Shown here: positions 1-8,398 of the stretch, one piece after another
How positions within the stretch are numbered: position 1 is the stretch's first letter
Layout of the letters: each line of letters begins with the position of its first letter
Origin: JASLPR01 sp964496475
GTDB taxonomy: Bacteria > Chloroflexota > UBA11872 > VXNJ01
Direction of reading: 5' to 3'
NCBI GenBank assembly: GCA_964496475.1
Contig: CAZBZS010000021.1
Span: forward strand, 1-34,227
Length of the DNA: 34,227 nucleotides
Translations under genes and position numbers: made by a program
Notes under the pieces: generated by a model
Databases searched by the model: none
Told to the model about the DNA's origin: nothing
The model's input: only the letters and a program-made list of their open reading frames with translations

Positions 1-177
1 ATCTCGCAAATCGGCGACGGTGGCGACCCGGTCTTTAAGCGGGCCTTCCGGCTGCACCCGCACGATCTTCAGGGCCACGGACAGGGCGTCGGGTCCGGAG
101 ATCCGCACGACCCCGATCCCGGCGGGACCGAGGGCGGTGGCAATGGCCGCGATGGTGTCCTGGTACGAGTTGGTCAA
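1..177 (-). CDS. mnmE: MnmE (TrmE) tRNA modification GTPase, N-terminal fragment cut by the window edge
   Basis: The reverse strand reads as 59 codons beginning TTG-ACC-AAC. The product contains YQDTIAAIATALGPAGIG followed by VVRISGPDA, the characteristic start of MnmE, whose N-terminal domain binds tetrahydrofolate. MnmE acts with MnmG to install the (carboxymethyl)aminomethyl group on U34 of certain tRNAs. TTG at 177 is the only usable start, because the same frame meets the stop codon of the radical SAM gene at 202-204 just upstream. The two genes are codirectional with a 24-base gap, so they are probably co-transcribed. The GTPase domain lies outside the window. Identification is confident despite the short length because the N-terminal motif is distinctive. 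Confidence 0.88.
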   Translation of the reverse strand, partial: MTNSYQDTIAAIATALGPAGIGVVRISGPDALSVALKIVRVQPEGPLKDRVATVADLRD

Positions 178-201
178 CGGAGCCGGCGGCGCGGCCGCGA
201 T

Positions 202-2010
202 TTATTGAGCGTAGGCGGCGGTAGGAATGGGTTGTTCGTCACCCCTGGCATCGGCAAGGGCGCGATCGTACTCCCAGCGAAGCACCCAGGGTTTGGTGTG
301 AATGCGGATGTGATCCCAGGGCAGGATTTCGTCGAGGGGGCGGTGGCGATGCGTAAACCAGTCAAGGTCAACGCCGGTCTCCCGGCAGGCGCGCTTCCAA
401 ATTTCCGGATCGTGCCATTCATCCCACGAGTCGAGCTTTGCCCCGAGTTCCCAGGCGCGCTTGATCGCATGACCGGCGCGCCGATCTCCAAGTGACAACA
501 ACGCCTCAATGCTACTGTGCTCAGGATCGTTCCAGTTGAGTTTGATGGCGCGGTCACGGAGGCCCCGCTTGAGGACCTGCTGCTTGGCCAGGATCAGGTC
601 CATGGTGTCCTGGGGAAACCACTGAAACGGCGTATGAGCCTTGGGCACGAAGGTGGAGACGCCCACTCGCACTCGGGCGCGGCCACCCCGATGACGGCGA
701 CCGACATCCAGGACCTTCTTGGCCAGCCTGACTATCCCTTCCACATCCTCCATCTCTTCGGTTGGCAGGCCGATCATGAAGTAGAGCTTTACCGTGTGCC
801 AGCCGCTGGAATAGGCCAGCTCGACGGTTCTGAGGAGATCCTCTTCAGAGATACCTTTGTGGATCACCTCGCGCAGGCGCTCGGTTGCGGCTTCGGGAGC
901 GAAGGTGAGGCTGCCGCGGCGTGATTTCTTTAGGGCTTCCGCTAGCTTGACGTTGAAGGCATCGACGCGGGTGGAGGGAATGCTTACACTGAGATTCGTG
1001 TCGGACGCCAATCCCCGGACCTGCTCTATTACGTCCTCGACGCCGCGATAATCAGCCGCGCTGAGGGACAGCAGGGTCAGCTCGCGATGACCGGTGCTTT
1101 CGATCTCGGCCCGGGCGATTTTGCGAATGTTCTCTGGAGTGCGAGTGCGGACGGGGCGGTCTATAAAACCGGCCTGGCAAAAACGGCAGCCTCGGGCGCA
1201 GCCGCGGTGAATTTCAACGGATGCCCGATCGAAGACCGTCTCGGTTGAGGGCACAACCGGCTTGAGCGGGCGGAGATGTTCGTTGATGTCGACGTGAACT
1301 CGCCTGATTTCCGCAGGCGCCCCCGGCAGGTGCGGCGTGAGGCCCTGATACGAATACCCCGGCCCAAACTTGGGTTGGTAAAACCTGGGGACGTATACGC
1401 CGTCCCAGGCCATGACCGCTTTTAGAAAGTCCAGCCGCCAATCGCCGCCGGCGGCCCTGGACCGGCCAAGGGCCGTGAGGATGTCCGGCAGAATTTCCTC
1501 ACCTTCACCGATGACGATGAGATCGAAGAATTCGGCCAGCGGCTCCGGGTTCACGAATGACGCCCCGCCGCCGATGACGATGGGGTCGTCGGGGCCGCGC
1601 TCCACGGCCATCAACGGAATGCCCCCGAGATTAAGGGTCTCAAGGACGTTACTGGCGCCGAGTTCGTAGGGAATCGAGAAGCCGACAGCGTCGAAATCGT
1701 TGAGCGGGCGGCGACTTTCGAGTCCAAAGAGCGGCGTGTTCGTCTCCCGGAGGACCGAGGCCATGTCGGGCATGGGAGTGAACACTCGATCGCAGAGCGC
1801 ATCGGGCATTTCGTTGATGATCTCGTAAAGGATCTGAATCCCGAGATTGGACATGCCGATTTCGTACGTATCCGGGAAGGCGAGGCAAAGTCTTACGGAG
1901 GCTGAGGACCAATCCTTGTTGCGGCTGTTCCATTCGCCGCCGGCGTACTGGGCGGGTCGAATCACACGGGAGAGCAACGGTTCTATGTTGAGGGGGCGAT
2001 CAGCTGACAT
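202..2010 (-). CDS. B12-binding-type radical SAM protein (TIGR03960-like)
   Basis: This 602-residue protein has an N-terminal Rossmann-like B12-binding-type region (about residues 40-180, with IVIGGGASFVNPEPLAEF). A radical SAM core follows, with the 4Fe-4S motif CARGCRFC at Cys271, Cys275 and Cys278. It resembles the TIGR03960 family, whose members are usually fused or adjacent to a DUF2344 partner. No such partner is present; mnmE follows instead. The exact substrate is unknown. I chose the ATG at 2010, which gives the family-like start MSADRPLNIEPLLSRVIRP. An in-frame start at 2067 would add 19 unconvincing residues. It is divergent from the dehydrogenase at 2162, and the 151-base spacer between them shows no promoter I can assign firmly. 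Confidence 0.85.
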   Translation of the reverse strand: MSADRPLNIEPLLSRVIRPAQYAGGEWNSRNKDWSSASVRLCLAFPDTYEIGMSNLGIQILYEIINEMPDALCDRVFTPMPDMASVLRETNTPLFGLESRRPLNDFDAVGFSIPYELGASNVLETLNLGGIPLMAVERGPDDPIVIGGGASFVNPEPLAEFFDLIVIGEGEEILPDILTALGRSRAAGGDWRLDFLKAVMAWDGVYVPRFYQPKFGPGYSYQGLTPHLPGAPAEIRRVHVDINEHLRPLKPVVPSTETVFDRASVEIHRGCARGCRFCQAGFIDRPVRTRTPENIRKIARAEIESTGHRELTLLSLSAADYRGVEDVIEQVRGLASDTNLSVSIPSTRVDAFNVKLAEALKKSRRGSLTFAPEAATERLREVIHKGISEEDLLRTVELAYSSGWHTVKLYFMIGLPTEEMEDVEGIVRLAKKVLDVGRRHRGGRARVRVGVSTFVPKAHTPFQWFPQDTMDLILAKQQVLKRGLRDRAIKLNWNDPEHSSIEALLSLGDRRAGHAIKRAWELGAKLDSWDEWHDPEIWKRACRETGVDLDWFTHRHRPLDEILPWDHIRIHTKPWVLRWEYDRALADARGDEQPIPTAAYAQ

Positions 2011-2161
2011 GTGAGAGATCGAGAATCCTTGAGGTCTGACGTCGATTTCGCATTTCAAGAATAGCAACGGTCCGGCCCGATGCCGTCAGGATATCGCGGA
2101 GGCGAAGTGACGTGCATACTATCGGTGTTCGTTGTGACATGAAATTCTTGGTGGTGATCGC

Positions 2162-3112
2162 ATGAAGGTAGTCAGGGCCGGGCTGGTAAAGGCGCGAGAA
2201 TTTGAACTTATCGAGACGGAGCTGGCGCCGGATGCGGGCGAGGTGCTGATCGAGATCGCCGCATGTGGGATCTGCAGCTCGGACATCCCGCATTACACGG
2301 ATAAGGAGGAAGAAGACCCGCCGGTCTACCTGGGCCACGAGCCCAGCGGAACGGTGGCGCAGATTGGTAGCGGGGTAACTCGCTTCAAAGAGGGAGACCG
2401 GGTGACGGGCGGGATCGGGAAGGGGTTTGCGACGCACTCGCTGGCAGCGGAGGAGGACCTCTTTTCGGTGCCGGCTGGGGTCGACTTGCAACATGCGATC
2501 GCGGAGCCGCTGATGTGCGTGAGCAACATCGTGCGGGCGGCCTCGCCGAAATTTGGGGATCATGTGGCCGTGGTTGGGTGCGGGCAAATGGGTCTCCTGG
2601 CGATTGCGGCGTTGAAGCAGGAAGGGCTGGGTTCGCTGATCGCGGTTGATCAGATTGGATGGCGCCTGGATTTGGCCAGAAACATCGGCGCCACGCACGC
2701 GGTGCGGGCTGACGGTGAGAACCCGGTAGAGGTGGTTGAAGAAATCACCAATGGAGGAGCGGACGTGGTGGTGGAAGTTACGGGTAAGCCGGGGGGATTG
2801 GAACTCTCCGCGGAACTGATTCGGGTGGGACAGGGCACGCTGGTGATGGCGGGGTACCACCAGGTGCGGGACCAGTACTGCCTGCGCCAATTCGCGTTCA
2901 AAGGTCTGATCGCCCACCAGGCTCATCCCACCTATTCCCCGGATGTGACGGCCGACTACGCGAGAGCGCTGGCCGCGCTTGAGCGCGGGGTCTTTCCGAT
3001 GGACTTAATCGTTACGGAGCGCTACTCGCTGGAGCAGGTTGGGGACGGCTTCGAGGCGTTGATTTCGCACCGGCAGGGGTATGTGAAGGGGATCGTCGTA
3101 CCGCAACGCTAA
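2162..3112 (+). CDS. Zinc-type medium-chain alcohol/polyol dehydrogenase without structural zinc loop
   Basis: This 316-residue protein belongs to the medium-chain dehydrogenase superfamily. Probable catalytic zinc ligands are Cys35 (in GICSSD), His59-Glu60 (in LGHEPSG) and Glu115. The NAD(P)-binding motif is VGCGQMG at 138-144. The four-cysteine structural zinc loop found in most zinc-dependent members is absent, which explains a length below the usual 340-350. It is closest in style to threonine/sorbitol dehydrogenase-like enzymes; the substrate cannot be read from the sequence. The ATG follows a weak purine stretch (GGTGGTGATCGC). It stands alone, divergent from the radical SAM gene and 101 bases before the Rrf2 gene. 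Confidence 0.8.
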   Translation: MKVVRAGLVKAREFELIETELAPDAGEVLIEIAACGICSSDIPHYTDKEEEDPPVYLGHEPSGTVAQIGSGVTRFKEGDRVTGGIGKGFATHSLAAEEDLFSVPAGVDLQHAIAEPLMCVSNIVRAASPKFGDHVAVVGCGQMGLLAIAALKQEGLGSLIAVDQIGWRLDLARNIGATHAVRADGENPVEVVEEITNGGADVVVEVTGKPGGLELSAELIRVGQGTLVMAGYHQVRDQYCLRQFAFKGLIAHQAHPTYSPDVTADYARALAALERGVFPMDLIVTERYSLEQVGDGFEALISHRQGYVKGIVVPQR

Positions 3113-3160
3113 AAGCAGCAACATTGAGGGCGTTTTGGCGGGCCGGGGCGACGTGATATG

Positions 3161-3174
3161 CTCGTATTAACGAG
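3161..3174. promoter_or_regulatory. Palindrome upstream of the Rrf2 gene, candidate operator
   Basis: CTCGT-ATTA-ACGAG is a perfect 5-bp inverted repeat with an A/T centre, 39 bases before the Rrf2 start codon. Rrf2 regulators bind short A/T-centred palindromes and commonly autoregulate, so this is a plausible self-operator. Binding is inference. Confidence 0.5.
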
Positions 3175-3213
3175 TAGATCAGTCATGAATTAAAGGCGGA
3201 AGGGCGGCCCCAA

Positions 3214-3654
3214 TTGCTGCGGATAAGCGCGCGAGCGCGCTATGGAGTGCTGGCGCTGGTTGACTTGGGGGAGCATGGCGCTTCGACGTACGTGCGGGCG
3301 CAGGACATAGCGAAGCGAAAGGACATACCACCCAAGTTCCTGGGGCAGATTCTTGCCGCCCTGGTTCAGGCGGGAATTGTCACCGGTAAAAGAGGAGCCA
3401 GCGGAGGCTACCGGCTTGCACACTCGCCGGCGTCGCTGACGATGGATCGAATCCTGGAGACGCTTGGCATGGAACCACCGTCGGAGCGCTGCATTTACGG
3501 GGTGGAACGAGCTTCGTGCACGCTTCCGCAGCGGCTGGACAAATGTGATGGCATCGGTCCGGCCGAGGAGGCGGCCGCCAGGCGGCTGGCGAGCACCTCG
3601 CTGGCAGATTTGTGCCATGGGTATAACGGTGGGGAGTCTGCTTACCAAATCTGA
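3214..3654 (+). CDS. Rrf2-family transcriptional regulator with three cysteines (probable Fe-S sensor)
   Basis: This 146-residue protein has the Rrf2 winged-helix fold: RISARARYGVLALVDLG at the N-terminus, the recognition region IAKRKDIPPKFLGQIL, and the wing KRGASGGYRLA. Cys93, Cys102 and Cys111 lie where IscR, NsrR and RsrR carry iron-sulfur ligands, so a redox, NO or Fe-S sensing role is likely. The spacing is wider than in IscR, so the ligand set is not certain. The start is TTG at 3214, because no ATG is available and the family-typical N-terminus begins there. It precedes the heme A synthesis genes on the same strand by 224 bases and may control respiration genes. Confidence 0.85.
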   Translation: MLRISARARYGVLALVDLGEHGASTYVRAQDIAKRKDIPPKFLGQILAALVQAGIVTGKRGASGGYRLAHSPASLTMDRILETLGMEPPSERCIYGVERASCTLPQRLDKCDGIGPAEEAAARRLASTSLADLCHGYNGGESAYQI

Positions 3655-3788
3655 GCGCTCGCCGGAACCGGATTGATCGATTTAGCAGCCCGATTCAACC
3701 GAGGTGCCGGCAGCCGGGCGGAAGACAAAGAATAGTATCCTTGTTCGCCGCGTACCCGGGCGCTCTGACACCGAGTTTCCGATGCCGC

Positions 3789-3805
3789 GACACGGTGCCC
3801 GTGTC
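3789..3805. promoter_or_regulatory. Inverted repeat upstream of ctaA
   Basis: GACACGG-TGC-CCGTGTC is a perfect 7-bp inverted repeat with a 3-base centre, 73 bases before ctaA. No T-run follows, so an intrinsic terminator for the Rrf2 gene is unlikely. A DNA operator or leader hairpin for the heme genes is more plausible. A possible -10-like TAGTAT lies just upstream near 3735. Confidence 0.4.
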
Positions 3806-3878
3806 TATCCGAAAAGGCCCCCTGTGAACGACCGGAATCGCTGGACGTAATGCCTTTGCCCAATCGGGTTTTCAGAAC

Positions 3879-4805
3879 TTGAGGAAGATCTACGTCGTTG
3901 CGGTTGCGACCATCCTGGTGACGCTTGTCCTGATTCCGTTGGGAGGGTATGTCCGGCAGAGCGGGTCGGGACTGGCATGTCCTGACTGGCCACTGTGTTA
4001 CGGGCAAGTGGGGCCGCCTCTGGATAAAGAAGGCACGCTGATCGAGTTCTCGCACCGCCTGGTGGGGCTTATGGTGTCGCTGCTGACGCTGGGAATAGGC
4101 ATACTCGCAATCCGGCATCGGCGGGAGTCTAGTTTCATTCTCAAGGCGGCAATAATCGCGGGGGTTGGGATCGTGGCGCAGGTGGGTCTCGGCGCGGCGG
4201 TGGTGCTAGTGGAGCTACAGCCCTTCTTGACCATGACCCACCTGGCAATGGCGTTGGGATTTCTGGCAACGATCATCATCATCAGCCTGGCAGCGCAGAG
4301 GGCATCTCAGCCATCCTCGGAGGTCTCACCGACCACGAGTTCCGGCGAAAAGGCGTTGCTCATTGGGACGCTGGTCAGCCTGAGCGCTCTGCTGCTGGCG
4401 GGGGCTTTTGCTGGCAGCAGCGGCGCCGCGATGGGTTGCCAAGGCTGGCCGCTATGCAACGATCAATTCATACCCAGCGGCGACCTCGCCGCGAAGTGGC
4501 AGGTCTGGATTATCTACGCACATCGGCTGCTGACGATCTCGACCGCCACGCTGGTCTTCGTCCTCGCCTGGCGCTGGCGCCGTCATGAAACCCCCGCGCT
4601 CCGAAAGAATGCCACGCAGGCGGCCATCTTGATGATCGTGGAAATCGGGCTCGGAGCACTAAATCCGCTATTCCTCATTCCCGTCGCCATCGCCGTCGCC
4701 CACCTGGCCGTGGCGGCGATCATCTGGACCCACGTAGTCGTCGTGGCCGCGCTCAGCCTCGACCTATTGCCCGCCGCCAGCATGAAGGCGCCGTCCCAAC
4801 GATGA
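3879..4805 (+). CDS. ctaA: Heme A synthase (CtaA/Cox15 family)
   Basis: This 308-residue multi-pass membrane protein has two homologous halves, as in CtaA. It oxidises the methyl group of heme O to give heme A for heme-copper oxidases. The visible key residues are Glu57 and His59 (EFSHRLVG), His121, His215 (YAHRLLT) and His275. There are two cysteine pairs: Cys34/Cys40 (ACPDWPLC) and Cys187/Cys193 (CQGWPLC). About eight transmembrane segments are apparent. The start is TTG at 3879; the nearest ATG upstream (3850) is out of frame and closes quickly. The stop overlaps the ctaB start by four bases, so the pair is translationally coupled. No oxidase subunit genes are in the window. Confidence 0.92.
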   Translation: MRKIYVVAVATILVTLVLIPLGGYVRQSGSGLACPDWPLCYGQVGPPLDKEGTLIEFSHRLVGLMVSLLTLGIGILAIRHRRESSFILKAAIIAGVGIVAQVGLGAAVVLVELQPFLTMTHLAMALGFLATIIIISLAAQRASQPSSEVSPTTSSGEKALLIGTLVSLSALLLAGAFAGSSGAAMGCQGWPLCNDQFIPSGDLAAKWQVWIIYAHRLLTISTATLVFVLAWRWRRHETPALRKNATQAAILMIVEIGLGALNPLFLIPVAIAVAHLAVAAIIWTHVVVVAALSLDLLPAASMKAPSQR

Positions 4806-5668
4806 TGACTGCTCGCGATTTTCTGGGGCTTACCAAACCCCGGGTCATACCGCTTCTGCTGCTGGTGACGTTAGCGACGATGTTGCTTGCCTCGGAAGGT
4901 TCTCCGTCCTGGGTGGCAATCTCGGTGACACTTCTGGGCGGGACGCTGGCGATCGGCGGCGCGCAGGCATTGAACGCTTATATAGACCGCGATATCGATC
5001 GCAAGATGAGGCGCACGCGCGACCGGCCACTCGCAGCCAGGCGAATATCGCCGGCATCGGCGCTGGTATTTGGACTCGCTCTGGCTACCGTCTCATTCAT
5101 CATGATGGGGCTTGTTGTGAACTTGATGTCGGCGCTGCTGACTTTGGGTGCGTTGGCCTACTACGTGGTCGTCTATTCCCGATTGTTGAAATTGCGCACG
5201 GCGCAGAACATCGTAATCGGCGGGATGGCCGGCGCGGCCCCGGCATTGATCGGTTGGGCGGCTGCGACGAATGAGCTGAGCCTCACGGCCTTCCTGTTGT
5301 TCGCAATCGTGTTTCTCTGGACGCCGCCGCATTCCTGGGCGTTGGCGCTAGTGATTCGGGATGAGTACGAGGATGCCGGGGTACCGATGTTGCCGGTGGT
5401 GGCGGGAGAGCGAGCGGCGGCCATCCACATTCTTATTTACACGCTAATCTTGATCCCGCTGACTTTGCTAATCGTGCCGGTCGCGTCGCTGGGATGGATT
5501 TATGCGACTTCGGCGGCGATCCTAGGCGCCCTCCTGGTGGCAATGGAAATTCGCCTTATACGAATCCCGACCACCGACGCAGCCCGCGACATATTTTTCT
5601 ACTCGATGATCTACCTGGCGCTGCTGTTCGGAGCTATGGTGCTGGATTACCAGCTGGGTCTCGCCTAG
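4802..5668 (+). CDS. ctaB: Protoheme IX farnesyltransferase (heme O synthase)
   Basis: This 288-residue UbiA-superfamily prenyltransferase converts heme B and farnesyl diphosphate to heme O in the membrane. The first Asp-rich motif is NAYIDRDID at Asn58, Asp62 and Asp66, followed by the family signature RTRDRPLAAR. The second motif is RDEYEDAGVPMLP, with Asp187 and Asp191. Around eight to nine hydrophobic segments are present. The ATG at 4802 lies inside the ctaA stop region (ATGA), giving a two-gene heme A/O unit. Its TAG stop overlaps the stop of the convergent dehydrogenase gene in the tetramer CTAG. Confidence 0.95.
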   Translation: MMTARDFLGLTKPRVIPLLLLVTLATMLLASEGSPSWVAISVTLLGGTLAIGGAQALNAYIDRDIDRKMRRTRDRPLAARRISPASALVFGLALATVSFIMMGLVVNLMSALLTLGALAYYVVVYSRLLKLRTAQNIVIGGMAGAAPALIGWAAATNELSLTAFLLFAIVFLWTPPHSWALALVIRDEYEDAGVPMLPVVAGERAAAIHILIYTLILIPLTLLIVPVASLGWIYATSAAILGALLVAMEIRLIRIPTTDAARDIFFYSMIYLALLFGAMVLDYQLGLA

Positions 5669-6612
5669 CCCGGCTCGCCGCCGCCAAAGGTGAAGAGAGC
5701 GTGCCGGGCGATCTGGGCGCGGGCGTCGTCCAGGGCGCCTTCTGTCCAAGGGTAGATACCCTCGCCGGTCTTAGCGCCGAGCTTTCCGGACGCCACCTTG
5801 TCGGCGAAGAATTGGGCGACATCATGGTCGGTTCCCAGCGTGGGAAAAATCGTCTTGCAGACGAACTCGTAGGTATCCAGTCCGGCGATATCGGCAATCT
5901 TGAACGGCCCGAACACGCCGAGCCGGTTGCCCCAGCTCATGGTGGTGGCTCTGTCGACGTCCTCGGGCGAGACGATTCCGTTTTGCACGAGCGATAGCGC
6001 TTCGCGGAACATCGCGAATTGCAGCCGATTCACGACGAAACCCTGTACTTCCCGGCTCAGCCGGATGGCGGTCTTGCCGATGGATTCGCATATTCGCGCG
6101 GCGATATCGACGGTGGTTGGATCCGTCTTATCGCCGGGCACGACCTCCACGAGCGGGAGCAGGTAGGGAGGAATGAAAAAGTGCGTAACGACGACCTTTT
6201 CCGGGCGGTTTGTGGCGCTACCCAGAGCCGTTGGACTCAGCGCCGAGGTGTTGCTGGCCAGAATCACGTCCGGGCCGCACACCCGATCCAGCTCGGCGTA
6301 GGCGGATCTTTTGACGTCCAGATCTTCGGTCACAGCCTCCAGGATGTACCCGGCTGAGGCACCGAGCTCGTCCATCGAGTCGACCACCTTGATCCTATCC
6401 ATGGTCTCACCGGCGGCGGCGGCATCGGCCATTCCCATGTCCGACATCGTCTTGTAGGCCCCGCGGAGACGTTCGGGAGCGCTGTCACGCTGGGTCGCGA
6501 TCGAGTCGTAAATCCGCACTTCGTAGTCGGCACGGGCAAACTCGAGGGCCAGCCCATGACCCATGAGGCCGGCGCCAAGGACTCCTACGGTCGATACTTC
6601 TGGAATTCTCAA
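5665..6612 (-). CDS. 3-hydroxyacyl-CoA dehydrogenase family protein
   Basis: This 315-residue NAD-dependent enzyme has an N-terminal Rossmann motif, VLGAGLMGHG (Gly13, Gly15, Gly18), with acidic Asp36 ending the second strand. The catalytic region is ASNTSAL (Ser120, Asn121), HFFIPP (His144) and Glu156. The C-terminal 3HCDH domain contains VNRLQFAMFREA. It could act on 3-hydroxybutyryl-CoA or on a related 3-hydroxyacid, as in L-gulonate dehydrogenase-like members. The start is TTG at 6612 because AGGAG lies seven bases upstream; an in-frame start 45 bases further up has no such site. It is divergent from pyrE and convergent with ctaB. Confidence 0.87.
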   Translation of the reverse strand: MRIPEVSTVGVLGAGLMGHGLALEFARADYEVRIYDSIATQRDSAPERLRGAYKTMSDMGMADAAAAGETMDRIKVVDSMDELGASAGYILEAVTEDLDVKRSAYAELDRVCGPDVILASNTSALSPTALGSATNRPEKVVVTHFFIPPYLLPLVEVVPGDKTDPTTVDIAARICESIGKTAIRLSREVQGFVVNRLQFAMFREALSLVQNGIVSPEDVDRATTMSWGNRLGVFGPFKIADIAGLDTYEFVCKTIFPTLGTDHDVAQFFADKVASGKLGAKTGEGIYPWTEGALDDARAQIARHALFTFGGGEPG

Positions 6613-6758
6613 GTTGGCACTCCTGTCACTACGCTCGCCGCTGGTTGAGCAGCGCAATCTTATCGATGGCGTCCGGCGGTACCAAACCTCCGGATCCCGG
6701 GACGGGCGAGTGGGTTGCTAACATCGTCGCGAACTCAAAGATGAAAGACGGAGTGCAG

Positions 6759-7298
6759 ATGATTCTGGGACTGGACGATGTCGGTGGACTGGGAAAGCGC
6801 CTGGTGGATGTGTGTCTGCTGAAAGGTGATTTCTTGCTGAGCTCGGGCCGGCGTAGCAACTACTACTTTGACAAGTATCTGTTTGAGACCCGACCAGAGC
6901 TGCTGCGGGAGGTCACGCGGGAACTCCTCCGCCTGGCGCCGAAGGGCGTCGAGTTGCTGGCCGGCCCGGAACTCGGGGCGATCCCGCTGGTGACCGGCAT
7001 GGGGCTGGAGGCCGATATTCCGTTCATTATCGTGCGCAAGGAGCCCAAGGAATACGGGACCGCCCGGCATTTTGAAGGGCGGATCGTGCCCGGCCAGCAC
7101 GTGGTTCTAGTGGAGGACGTGGTCACCACCGGAACGCAGGCGCTGAAGTCGGCCAAGTTGCTGCAGGAATTTGGGGTGAAATTAGATGTCTGCCTTTGCG
7201 TCCTGGACAGGGAAGAGGGCGGAGCCGAAAGCTTCGCGGAGATGGGTCTGGAGCTTCAGCCACTGTTTACCACCAGCAGTCTCAGGTTGAATCGTTGA
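6759..7298 (+). CDS. pyrE: Orotate phosphoribosyltransferase
   Basis: This 179-residue type I phosphoribosyltransferase makes orotidine 5'-phosphate from orotate and PRPP in pyrimidine synthesis. The PRPP-binding motif VVLVEDVVTTG lies at 115-125. The conserved RKEPKEYGT and HFEG around 93-107 form the mobile catalytic loop. FLLSSGRRSNYYFDKY is the typical N-terminal substrate region. The ATG at 6759 is preferred because GGAG stands five bases upstream. Upstream in-frame starts at 6741 and 6645 lack a ribosome binding site and would give a non-family extension. The stop overlaps the start of ddl (TTGA), so the two are coupled, although they belong to different pathways. Confidence 0.92.
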   Translation: MILGLDDVGGLGKRLVDVCLLKGDFLLSSGRRSNYYFDKYLFETRPELLREVTRELLRLAPKGVELLAGPELGAIPLVTGMGLEADIPFIIVRKEPKEYGTARHFEGRIVPGQHVVLVEDVVTTGTQALKSAKLLQEFGVKLDVCLCVLDREEGGAESFAEMGLELQPLFTTSSLRLNR

Positions 7299-8392
7299 GA
7301 AAGATCAGAGTGGGGGTCGTGCTTGGGGGTCGGTCGGGCGAACACGAAGTGTCGCTGGAGTCGGCGAGATCGGTAATCGGGGCATTGGATCGATCCAAGT
7401 ACGATGTGGCTCCGATAGGGATCAACCGCGACGGAACCTGGCTGCTGCAGGGAGATCCGCTGGCGACTCTAGGGGACGAATCAAGCAACGCCACGATGGG
7501 CTCCGAGTTGGTCGCGCTCTCCACTGGCAACGCCATGCTGTCGATCTGCGGGCACCCGTCCGAGGACTTTGGCAGCGCCATCGATATAGTGCTGCCGATT
7601 CTGCACGGACCGTACGGCGAGGACGGTACGATTCAGGGGATGCTGGAGATGGCGGATATCCCCTACGTGGGATCGGGTGTGCTGGGGTCAGCCGCTGGCA
7701 TGGACAAGGGGATCATGAAGGTGTTGTTCAAGGAAGCGGGTCTGCCGACCGCATCGTGCCAATTGGTTTCGGTGCGGGAATGGGACGCGGACCGCGGAGC
7801 GGTGTTGGGCGAGATTACGGCTGAAGTGGGCTACCCGCTTTTTGTGAAACCGGCGAACCTAGGCTCGAGTGTAGGTATCACGAAAGTGCATAACCGAGCT
7901 GAACTGGCTCCGGCCATCGATCTGGCCGCAACCTACGACCGGCGGATCATGGTGGAGGAGGCGATTGAGGACGCCCGCGAGATCGAATGTGCGGTCCTAG
8001 GGAATGACGAGCCGGTCGCGTCGGTCTGCGGAGAGGTATTCGCGGCGGGTGAGTTTTACGACTACGCCTCGAAGTACGAAGACGACACCTCGCGCACTGA
8101 GGCGCCGGCCGAGCTCCCGGAATCGATTTCGGGCGCGATTCAGGAAATGTCGGTTCGGGCGTTCGAGGCGCTGGATTGCGCGGGACTGGCCCGGGTGGAT
8201 TTTCTGGTGCGACGATCAGACCAGGCAATTTTTGTGATCGAGGCGAACACGATGCCGGGATTCACCGAGATAAGCATGTACCCAAAACTGTGGGAAGAGT
8301 CAGGGCTGCCTTATCCGGAGCTGTTGGACCGACTGATCGAACTGGGTTTTGAGCGGCACCGGCAGCGCGCGGAACTTCGCAAGGGTCGGTAG
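7295..8392 (+). CDS. ddl: D-alanine--D-alanine ligase
   Basis: This 365-residue ATP-grasp ligase makes the D-Ala-D-Ala dipeptide for peptidoglycan. Visible motifs are GGRSGEHEVSLESA at 11-24, HGPYGEDGTIQGMLE around 104-118, the ATP-grasp segment FVKPANLGSSVGITK at 183-197, and EANTMPGFTEISMYP at 316-330. The omega-loop sequence GEFYDYASKY at 252-261 matches D-Ala-specific ligases rather than VanA-type D-Lac ligases. The start is TTG at 7295 within the pyrE stop, with AGG about ten bases upstream; an ORF reading from 7196 would run through pyrE. It indicates that the organism makes peptidoglycan, in line with the class A PBP at 20659. Confidence 0.94.
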   Translation: MRKIRVGVVLGGRSGEHEVSLESARSVIGALDRSKYDVAPIGINRDGTWLLQGDPLATLGDESSNATMGSELVALSTGNAMLSICGHPSEDFGSAIDIVLPILHGPYGEDGTIQGMLEMADIPYVGSGVLGSAAGMDKGIMKVLFKEAGLPTASCQLVSVREWDADRGAVLGEITAEVGYPLFVKPANLGSSVGITKVHNRAELAPAIDLAATYDRRIMVEEAIEDAREIECAVLGNDEPVASVCGEVFAAGEFYDYASKYEDDTSRTEAPAELPESISGAIQEMSVRAFEALDCAGLARVDFLVRRSDQAIFVIEANTMPGFTEISMYPKLWEESGLPYPELLDRLIELGFERHRQRAELRKGR

Positions 8393-8398
8393 CTCCGC

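Noticed and set aside
2000..2926. Reverse ORF of 308 codons across the first dehydrogenase gene
   Set aside because: It is Arg/His-rich without motifs, and the forward gene encodes a clear medium-chain dehydrogenase.
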